Source of the DNA: CAYSLZ01 sp964468355
Lineage (GTDB): Bacteria > Patescibacteriota > Microgenomatia > UBA12405 > JAHJSD01
NCBI GenBank assembly: GCA_964468355.1
Contig: CAYXSV010000030.1
Coordinates: forward strand, 1 to 13,400
Direction of reading: 5' to 3'
Length of the DNA: 13,400 nt
The notes under the pieces were generated by a model. The model worked only from the letters and a program-made list of their open reading frames with translations, was not told the DNA's origin and did not search any database. Shown here in pieces: positions 5,634 through 11,838 of this stretch (positions are counted from its first letter, which is position 1; every line of letters starts with the position of its first letter). A program made the translations under genes and the position numbers.

Positions 5634-6141
5634 ACAATTTAAAAATTATTTATATTACTTTGGTGTTTTATTGATTATTCTTTTTTATATTTTCTTGTCA
5701 TTACCTAGTATTTCTTTTCTTAAAAAAATAAATTTTTTTGCAGTTAAGTCGGGCTCAATGTCGCCTACTTTTAAAAAGAATAGTTTACTTTTAGTAAAAA
5801 AACTTGATGAATATCAAATTGGCGATATCATTACTTATTATCCCTACTCTTTCACAAATTCAACGGAAACAATTACTCATCGTATTCAAAAAAAAGTAGA
5901 AAAGGACAATCTTATTTATTATCAAACAAAAGGCGATGCCAGTACGGCCGTTGATCCAAACTTAGTTCCCGGGCATAGAATAGTTGGCAAGGTAATTAAG
6001 TTTTTTCCCAATCTTGGATGGTTTAATAATGTAATGAGTAAAAATAGTTGGGTAAAACTTTGTTTTGGTTTACCCGGAATGGCTGTTATTTTCGTTGAAT
6101 TAAAAAAAATAATTACTTATATGGAGACCAGTCAGCAATAG
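5587..6141 (+). CDS. SipW/ER-type signal peptidase I (peptidase 2)
   Basis: This 184-residue paralogue of peptidase 1 has the same plan: a basic N-terminus, a helix (about 22-42), VKSGSMSPTFKKN (53-65) with Ser57, TITHRIQKK (95-103) with His98, TKGDAS (114-119) with Asp117, and a C-terminal helix (about 155-170). Outside these blocks it differs greatly from peptidase 1, so this is not a recent duplication. It overlaps substrate 2, which makes that protein its likely client. Its last 29 bp overlap the end of the minus-strand gene that follows, leaving no room for a terminator between them. Confidence 0.9.
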   Translation: MNKLYTTIYHSAKVIKQFKNYLYYFGVLLIILFYIFLSLPSISFLKKINFFAVKSGSMSPTFKKNSLLLVKKLDEYQIGDIITYYPYSFTNSTETITHRIQKKVEKDNLIYYQTKGDASTAVDPNLVPGHRIVGKVIKFFPNLGWFNNVMSKNSWVKLCFGLPGMAVIFVELKKIITYMETSQQ

Positions 6142-7279
6142 GAGCGACGTTGTAGTTGATAAAGTTTATAGCGAACAAGTACGCGGCTGGGAGTAAAATA
6201 AGAAAAATTATTTTAAATTCCTTTTTCTTTAGTGCCTTTTGAAAACCAATAATCCAGAAAGGATAAAGAGGAGCTGAATAACGGGAAATGTCACGATGAG
6301 CAACGAAGAGTGTCGCTAGGTAAAAAACAGCAGGAAAAATAGTTATGATATTAACCCTGTATTTTTTCCAAAGTTGAGTGATTGCCAATCCGCCGACTAA
6401 GTAAACGTAAAAAATATCTTCCAGCCAGAAATCCCCCAGCCATGATCGTGAAGAAATAAAAGTTTGAAAAGGCAGTGGGATTAAATGAAAATTATCGCCG
6501 GAGTGAAAATAAGCCCAAAAATTTCCGGTTTGTTTTTGAAAAATTAAGAATAGTGGAAGTAAAACAACCGGTCCGATTAAAAGCGGAATCCTTTTTATCA
6601 AAACTTGTTTTAACCTCCGAGGTTTTATATCCAAAAACCTGCGAGGTTCCCGAATGGGATCCTCGGAGGTTGATTGCAAAAATATATCTATTCCATAAGC
6701 GCCAAAGAGGAGAATTGCCGGAGTTTTAGTTAATTGGGCGGCGGCTAAAAAAAGACCGGCCAGCCAGTATTTCTCTTTGAGATAAAAATAGATTGAACCG
6801 AGAATTACCGCAATAAAAAGTGTTTCCGGCGCCCCGACAGATCTAAGAACAAGCGTTCTGGCCGGAAGAAAAAGCAAGATAAAAGACAGCCAAAAAGCCG
6901 ATTTAATTTGAAGTTGTTTTAGAAGGAGGTAAAAAATAGCAACCATGATTCCGGTTGAAAAAAGTGTAACTGCCAGCATTGCCCACCAGCCGGGTAGAAA
7001 TTGGTCAAGAAAGGAAATAAGGAGAGGATAACCTGGAAAATGTGCCGGGTAGTACTCCAGCGGTAAAGGTAGAGAAAAATTTTTCCTGATGCATTCCGGA
7101 TTGTAACCACATTTAGCGATAACTAAATAGTTTGGTCCGTCAAAGTTAGCAAAAACCTTTGTCATTTGGTTACGGGTTGAAAAAGCCGTCCAAACTATTA
7201 AGGTGCTGAAAACTGTAATTAACCAAAGATAAAAGATATTTCTTATATTTTTCCGGTTTTTTGGTTTATCACTGATCAC
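6113..7279 (-). CDS. PIG-V-like GT-C membrane glycosyltransferase
   Basis: This 388-residue polytopic protein has many hydrophobic helices. An N-terminal helix (15-33) leads to an external loop with FDGPNYLVIAKCGYN (46-60), followed by YYPAHFPGYPLLISF. This resembles the Asp-bearing first loop and FPLYP segment of PIG-V / GT76-like mannosyltransferases, making Asp47 a candidate catalytic residue. The donor would be a polyprenyl-phosphate sugar used on the outer face. The acceptor is unknown. Residues 203-223, Arg/Pro-rich, are encoded by an in-frame palindromic repeat in what should be a loop. The start is GTG at 7279 without an SD, 43 bp from the divergent GT2 gene. GT-C membership is likely; the PIG-V assignment is moderate. 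Confidence 0.72.
   Translation of the reverse strand: MISDKPKNRKNIRNIFYLWLITVFSTLIVWTAFSTRNQMTKVFANFDGPNYLVIAKCGYNPECIRKNFSLPLPLEYYPAHFPGYPLLISFLDQFLPGWWAMLAVTLFSTGIMVAIFYLLLKQLQIKSAFWLSFILLFLPARTLVLRSVGAPETLFIAVILGSIYFYLKEKYWLAGLFLAAAQLTKTPAILLFGAYGIDIFLQSTSEDPIREPRRFLDIKPRRLKQVLIKRIPLLIGPVVLLPLFLIFQKQTGNFWAYFHSGDNFHLIPLPFQTFISSRSWLGDFWLEDIFYVYLVGGLAITQLWKKYRVNIITIFPAVFYLATLFVAHRDISRYSAPLYPFWIIGFQKALKKKEFKIIFLILLPAAYLFAINFINYNVAPIADWSPYK
6612..6671. repeat. In-frame array of three 13-bp palindromes
   Basis: Three 13-bp units occur at 6612-6624 (AACCTCCGAGGTT), 6636-6648 (AACCTGCGAGGTT) and 6659-6671 (ATCCTCGGAGGTT), with centres 24 and 23 bp apart. The outer units also pair with each other over 11 bp (AACCTCCGAGG with CCTCGGAGGTT). 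A TCCC/GGGA mini-stem lies between units 2 and 3. The block is 60 bp, exactly 20 codons, and is read as coding in the PIG-V-like gene (residues about 203-223). Confidence 0.7.
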
Positions 7280-7303
7280 TTTTCGCTATTAATTTTTAAC
7301 TGG

Positions 7304-7318
7304 TATATGATATCATAT
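7304..7318. promoter_or_regulatory. Divergent promoter region with 14-bp palindrome
   Basis: ATATGATATCATAT (7305-7318) is a perfect palindrome between the divergent PIG-V-like and GT2 genes. On the plus strand it offers -10-like TATCAT (7311-7316), 6 nt before the ATG at 7323, and a TGG-TATATG extended -10 (7301-7309). The same signals occur on the minus strand by symmetry. No good -35 was seen. It may serve as a shared -10 or an operator. Confidence 0.4.
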
Positions 7319-7322
7319 TTAC

Positions 7323-8048
7323 ATGTCTAAAAAACTAATTTCTGAACTGTCGGTCTTTTTTCCGGCTTACAATGAAGAAAAGAATTTGGAAAAAACAGTC
7401 GAATCGGCCGTGGAGGTTTTGGAGAAAGATACTGATAAATGGGAAATAATTATCATTGACGACGGCAGTACCGATCAGACTAACAAAATTGGTAAACGGC
7501 TTGTAAAAAATTATCCTGACAATATCCGTCTTATAACTCACCGTCCGAATCGAGGTTACGGTGGGGCGTTGAAATCAGGGATGTACAATGCTAAATTTAA
7601 GTGGATAACTTTTACGGATTCTGACGGACAGTTTGATTTTTCTGAACTAGATAGATTTATTATAAAACAAAAAGAAACCGGAGCAGATTTGGTTATCGGT
7701 TACTATTTGAACCGAAAAGTTCCTTTTTACCGGATTTGGGGATCAAAAGTTTGGGAGCTGGCCGTTTTTATACTTTTTGGTCTTTGGGTAAAGGATATTG
7801 ATTGTGGATTTAAATATTTTAGTAAAGAAGTAGTTAATAGTATCCCAAAGCTGGAAGCGGAAAGGGGGCCTTTTATAACCTCTGAATTTCTAATAAAAGC
7901 TAAAAATGCCGGTTTTAAAATTGAAGAGGTAGGAGTCAGTCATTATGCCCGGGAACATGGTGCGGCTACTGGAGCTAATTTGGATGTTATTCTTTCTGGA
8001 CTGAGTGATTTAGTTAAACTTTGGTTTAAGCTTAAATTTAAAAAGTGA
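7323..8048 (+). CDS. GT2 glycosyltransferase, DPM1/ALG5-like
   Basis: This 241-residue enzyme has VFFPAYNEEKNL (11-22), IIIIDDGSTDQT (42-53), GYGGALKSGM (78-87) and metal-binding DSD (99-101) in FTDSDGQFD, then DIDCGFKYF (acceptor-loop region). There is no appended membrane domain, although two short hydrophobic stretches near 145-160 could touch the membrane. It should transfer a sugar from a nucleotide donor to a polyprenyl phosphate on the cytoplasmic side. The start is ATG at 7323, right after a palindromic -10 region and with no SD. It opens the glycosyltransferase operon and overlaps the next gene by 4 bp (GTGA), so it probably supplies that GT-C enzyme with donor. Confidence 0.9.
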   Translation: MSKKLISELSVFFPAYNEEKNLEKTVESAVEVLEKDTDKWEIIIIDDGSTDQTNKIGKRLVKNYPDNIRLITHRPNRGYGGALKSGMYNAKFKWITFTDSDGQFDFSELDRFIIKQKETGADLVIGYYLNRKVPFYRIWGSKVWELAVFILFGLWVKDIDCGFKYFSKEVVNSIPKLEAERGPFITSEFLIKAKNAGFKIEEVGVSHYAREHGAATGANLDVILSGLSDLVKLWFKLKFKK

Positions 8049-9502
8049 TTGATTTAATTAAAAAGAACAAATTAGTTTTTCTAATTCTAGTTTTAGGCGC
8101 TTTTTTACGCTTTTACCGGATCTCGGCTTACACTGAGTTTTTAGGTGATCAAGGTAGGGATGTTTTGCGTATCCGGCAGTTTGTTAAAGATGGAGATTTT
8201 ATGCTTATTGGTCCTCAAACTTCCATTGGAAATATGTATTTGGGTCCGTGGTATTACTATTTAATCACGCCTTCCTTAGTTTTAGCTAATTTTAATCCCT
8301 TAGGACCGGCGCTATTTAATGGTTTGATTGGTCTTTTTACTATCTGGTTAATATATAGGTTTGGCAGTCAATGGTTTGGTAAAGAAACCGGGTTTTGGGC
8401 AGCCGGATTATTAGCACTTTCACCGGCTGTTATAAAATATTCCAATTTTATTTGGAACCCGAACGTTTTACCGCTTTTTAGTTTGGTCTCAATGTGGTTT
8501 TTGTGGCGAGTGTGGAAAAAAGATGATTATAAATCACTAATTTGGTTGGCTGCTTCATTAGCGATGGTCTTAAATTCTCATTATTTAGGTTTGCTTCTTT
8601 TTCCGGTTATCGCTATTTTTTTGATGATTAAATTTTTTAATCTATTCAAACAAAAAAACGTCAATAATTTTTTAAAATTTGGACTTGTTGGTTTAGGAGT
8701 TTTTATGTTGTTGATGTCACCGTTGATAGTTTTTGACATAAAACACGGCTTTCCTAATTTTAATGCCTTTTTAACCTTTTTTACTCAACGGCAAACAACT
8801 GTAAATTTTAAATTTTATAAAGGACTGTTTGACTTTAACCAGGTTTATAATCAGTTTATTTCCCAGTTTCTTATTATGAAAGATACCTGGCGTTGGTCAC
8901 TTTTGTTGCTTCCCGTAATTTTATTGGGGATATGGAAAGAAAGAAAAATCAAAACAACCTGGCTGATTATTACTTGGTTGATAATAGGTTTAATTGGAAT
9001 AGCCAATTATAAACAGCATGTTTATGCCCATTATTATCTTTTTTTATATCCCAGTTTGGCTCTATTAATCAGCTTAGGAATAACCAAGTTAAATTATATA
9101 AAGTTTTTATTTGGGTTTGGAATTATGACATTAATGATTTTCAATTGGCACGGATGGAATCCTCCTAATAATCAGCTCACAAGAACAAGGAAAATTGCCC
9201 ATTTTATCTGCAGCCAAATTCCTTCAGGCGAAAATTATAATATAGTAAATTTGGCTTCTTATGGTGATTATCGGGCTTTGGCCTATCGATATTTTCTAGT
9301 TAATAACTGTCCTAATAAACCAATGGCTGATAGTGATTATCCCCAGGCCGATTATTTGTACGTAATTCAAGAAAGCCCGGAAAAATATCCTGATCCGATT
9401 GAATCGGAAGTTTGGGAAATTCAGTCCGGAGATGATTGGAAAATTAAGTCTGACTGGGAAGCTGAAGGTATTCCAATTTATAAACTTGGTAAAATAAAGT
9501 AA
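8045..9502 (+). CDS. GT-C membrane glycosyltransferase (PMT/ArnT-like)
   Basis: This 485-residue polytopic protein has an N-terminal helix (9-20), then FLRFYRI and EFLGDQGRD (31-39). Asp35 and Asp39 sit in the first external loop, as in GT39/GT83 (ArnT/PMT_2) enzymes. About ten helices follow to residue 385. A soluble tail of about 100 residues (385-485), rich in Tyr, Asp and Trp, probably lies outside the membrane. It should use a polyprenyl-phosphate sugar made by the overlapping GT2 gene and pass it to a lipid, glycan or protein outside. The start is GTG at 8045 inside the GT2 stop (4-bp overlap), implying coupled translation. The acceptor is unknown. Confidence 0.85.
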   Translation: MIDLIKKNKLVFLILVLGAFLRFYRISAYTEFLGDQGRDVLRIRQFVKDGDFMLIGPQTSIGNMYLGPWYYYLITPSLVLANFNPLGPALFNGLIGLFTIWLIYRFGSQWFGKETGFWAAGLLALSPAVIKYSNFIWNPNVLPLFSLVSMWFLWRVWKKDDYKSLIWLAASLAMVLNSHYLGLLLFPVIAIFLMIKFFNLFKQKNVNNFLKFGLVGLGVFMLLMSPLIVFDIKHGFPNFNAFLTFFTQRQTTVNFKFYKGLFDFNQVYNQFISQFLIMKDTWRWSLLLLPVILLGIWKERKIKTTWLIITWLIIGLIGIANYKQHVYAHYYLFLYPSLALLISLGITKLNYIKFLFGFGIMTLMIFNWHGWNPPNNQLTRTRKIAHFICSQIPSGENYNIVNLASYGDYRALAYRYFLVNNCPNKPMADSDYPQADYLYVIQESPEKYPDPIESEVWEIQSGDDWKIKSDWEAEGIPIYKLGKIK

Positions 9503-9505
9503 ATT

Positions 9506-10255
9506 ATGTTTTTATCAATAATTATTCCTTGCTATAACGAAAAAGAAAATTTGAAGAGAGGGGTATTGGATGAGGTTAATAAGTATCTTCAAAAACAAAA
9601 TTATAATTGGGAGGTAATAATATCGGATGACGGCTCTTCAGATCAAAGTTTAGAATTTTGTCAACAGTTTTCAGAAGAAAATACTGGTTTTAGGGTATTA
9701 GCTAATCAGCATGGCGGTAAACCGTGGGCGGTGTGGAAGGGGATTGAAGCGGCAAGCGGTGATTGGGTGCTGTTTACCGACATGGATCAGTCAACTCCGA
9801 TTGATCAGGTTGAAAAGCTTCTTCCATGGTTTAACCAATATGATTTGGTTATTGGTTCAAGAGGAGCAAAGCGACAGGGATTTTCAATGATTAGAAAGAT
9901 CGGTTCGAGCGTCTTTCGTTTCCTGCGAGGTTTAATTCTACTTCCCCAAATTAATGATACCCAATGCGGTTTTAAAGCAATGAGAAAACAAGTTGGTATT
10001 GAGATTTTTCCTAAATTAGAATTTTTTCAAAACATAAATAAAAAAGTTAAAGGATGGAAGGTAACCGCTTTTGATATTGAAATGTTATTTTTAGCCGAAA
10101 AATACGGTTATAAAATTAAGGAAGTTTCGGTTAAATGGCAGGATCGTGACGCGGCGGCTGAATCGAAAAAGAAAAGCTACCTTAAAGAATCCAAACAAAT
10201 GTTGGCTCAGGTAATCCGGGTTAGAATAAATGATTTAAAAGGTAAATATGATTAA
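9506..10255 (+). CDS. GT2 glycosyltransferase, ALG5-like
   Basis: This 249-residue GT2 protein has SIIIPCYNEKENL (4-16), VIISDDGSSDQS (37-48) and metal-binding DMD (92-94) in FTDMDQSTP, followed by LVIGSRGAKR and DTQCGFKAM. The TDMDQSTP block is close to ALG5-type dolichyl-phosphate glucosyltransferases (TDADGATK in eukaryotes), which suggests a polyprenyl-phosphate hexose synthase. The usual KGGAVRxGM region reads KPWAVWKGI (72-80), a departure at the donor-site loop. It begins 3 bp after the preceding gene and overlaps the following GT-C gene by 8 bp, forming a second GT2 + GT-C pair. Confidence 0.88.
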   Translation: MFLSIIIPCYNEKENLKRGVLDEVNKYLQKQNYNWEVIISDDGSSDQSLEFCQQFSEENTGFRVLANQHGGKPWAVWKGIEAASGDWVLFTDMDQSTPIDQVEKLLPWFNQYDLVIGSRGAKRQGFSMIRKIGSSVFRFLRGLILLPQINDTQCGFKAMRKQVGIEIFPKLEFFQNINKKVKGWKVTAFDIEMLFLAEKYGYKIKEVSVKWQDRDAAAESKKKSYLKESKQMLAQVIRVRINDLKGKYD

Positions 10256-11807
10256 GATAGAAGTTAGTAACTGGAAGATAGAATTTAGTAAAAAACAACT
10301 AATATATTTAGGTCTAATTTTTCTGGTTTATTTTCTTACCCGAATTTTTAATTTAACCAAACTGCCGGTTTTTTGTGATGAGGGAATCTATATCCGTTGG
10401 TCGCAGATAATGCGTACTAATGCGAATTTAAGATTTGTTTCACTTCAAGATGGTAAACAGCCCCTTTTTATGTGGTTGACAATTCCATTTCTAAAAATTT
10501 TCAGTGATCCTTTATTTGCCGGCCGTATGGTTTCTGTTGTCTCAGGTTTTTTTACTTTGATTGGGGTTTTTTCCTTACCAATTATTATTTCTTTTATAAA
10601 AAAAGAAAAGCTAAATAATTTAAACCTAGGTTTAATTGCCGGTTTTCTTTACCTGATTTCTCCTTTTAATTTATTTTTTAACCGAATGGCTTTAGTGGAC
10701 GGTTTACTTTCTGCTTTTGGTATTTGGGCGTTAAATTTTTCACTTTTATTAGGAAAATTGAAACGTCTTGACACGGCGATGATTTTAGGAATGGTTTTAG
10801 GCGGCGGCTTGTTGACCAAAAGTCCGGCAGTTTTTTTTATTGGTTTAGCTGTAGTTACAGTCTTAATATTACTTATTGGTAGGGACAAGTCTCGACTTAT
10901 CCCTACAATAATTTTACTGGCAATTTCTTTATTTATTGCTTTTATGATCTATAACATTCTTCGTCTAAGCGGCCAATTTCATATGCTTTCAATGAGAAAT
11001 CAGGATTATATTAGGACATATAATGAAATTTACGGTGACCCTTTCAAACACACCTTTTCTTTATTCGGTGATATAAGCCGTTATTATTGGTATTATTTAA
11101 CTCCTCCGTTGGTAATAATCGGTTTAATTGGCTTAATTAAAAAAATTTACAATGATAAACGACTGGTTTTCTTTATTTTGTTCTTATGGTGGTTTGGTCC
11201 GCTGGTAGCTCAGGCGCTGGCCGCAAAAACCTTTACGGCGCGATACATTTTATTTACCGTCCCGGTGTTTTTAGTATTCGTAGGTTATGGGCTTTCAGCC
11301 CTGTACCGAGTTTTGAGGATTTCGGAAAAGACTGGCACAGGGTTGCGATTGGGATTAATGACGTTGTTATTCTTCCCGGCAATAATCTTTAATTATAATT
11401 TGTTGGTTTCACCAACAAAAGCAAATTTACCCGAAGATGAAAGGCGGGGTTATTTGGAAGACTGGACGGCTGGATATGGAATAAAAGAAATTGGGAAATA
11501 CTTAAAAAAACTTCCTTCTGAAAATGAAATTGTAGTTGGAACTGAAGGATTTTTTGGCACTTTGCCCAATGGTCTTCAAATTTACGTAAATGATTTTAAA
11601 AATATAACGGTGATCGGTACAACGTATCCGGTTACGGAAATTCCAAAATCACTGGAAGAGTCAGCTCAGGCGGGTAATCAAACCTTTTTGGTGGTTAATA
11701 AAAGCCGTTATAAAATAGAGGGAGACAGGTCGGAAAAGCTTGATTTAATTAAATCCTATGAAAAACCCGGAGGTGATAAATTACTATTTTTAGAAGTTAA
11801 AAATTAA
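10248..11807 (+). CDS. GT-C membrane glycosyltransferase (PMT_2/GT39-like)
   Basis: This 519-residue protein has a first helix (18-30), then LPVFCDEGIYIRW (39-51) with the acidic pair Asp44-Glu45. LQDGKQPLFMW (66-76), the Asp/Lys/Pro loop typical of ArnT/PMT_2 enzymes, follows, and then RMALVDG. Around ten further helices lead to a soluble outer C-terminal domain from about residue 390. The protein should transfer a polyprenyl-linked sugar on the outer face. A weak SD (AAGG) lies in the overlapping end of the GT2 gene. Residues about 211-220 (GRDKSRLIPT region) are encoded by a palindromic repeat in a short loop between helices. The acceptor is unknown. Confidence 0.87.
   Translation: MIKIEVSNWKIEFSKKQLIYLGLIFLVYFLTRIFNLTKLPVFCDEGIYIRWSQIMRTNANLRFVSLQDGKQPLFMWLTIPFLKIFSDPLFAGRMVSVVSGFFTLIGVFSLPIIISFIKKEKLNNLNLGLIAGFLYLISPFNLFFNRMALVDGLLSAFGIWALNFSLLLGKLKRLDTAMILGMVLGGGLLTKSPAVFFIGLAVVTVLILLIGRDKSRLIPTIILLAISLFIAFMIYNILRLSGQFHMLSMRNQDYIRTYNEIYGDPFKHTFSLFGDISRYYWYYLTPPLVIIGLIGLIKKIYNDKRLVFFILFLWWFGPLVAQALAAKTFTARYILFTVPVFLVFVGYGLSALYRVLRISEKTGTGLRLGLMTLLFFPAIIFNYNLLVSPTKANLPEDERRGYLEDWTAGYGIKEIGKYLKKLPSENEIVVGTEGFFGTLPNGLQIYVNDFKNITVIGTTYPVTEIPKSLEESAQAGNQTFLVVNKSRYKIEGDRSEKLDLIKSYEKPGGDKLLFLEVKN
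10879..10906. repeat. 28-bp hairpin repeat inside GT-C gene
   Basis: GTAGGGACAAGT (10879-10890), loop CTCG, ACTTATCCCTAC (10895-10906) form a 12-bp stem with one C-A mismatch. It is read in frame as the loop between two hydrophobic segments. GTAGGGAC...GTCCCTAC-type palindromes are known as dispersed repeats in other bacterial genomes such as cyanobacteria (from memory), so this may be an inserted mobile palindrome. Confidence 0.55.
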
Positions 11808-11838
11808 CCTAATTTCTAATTGATCTAATTGACTTAAA

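Noticed and set aside
6612..6671. Small CRISPR array
   Set aside because: Units are only 13 bp with 10-11-bp spacers, the block is translated in frame, and no cas gene is present.
6475..6729. 84-codon plus-strand open frame inside the PIG-V-like gene
   Set aside because: It is antisense to a clear membrane protein frame and owes its length partly to the palindromic repeat, which is open in several frames.
10649..10888. 79-codon minus-strand frame in the GT-C gene
   Set aside because: It is the complement of hydrophobic helices in a well-supported gene; no promoter, SD or family match.
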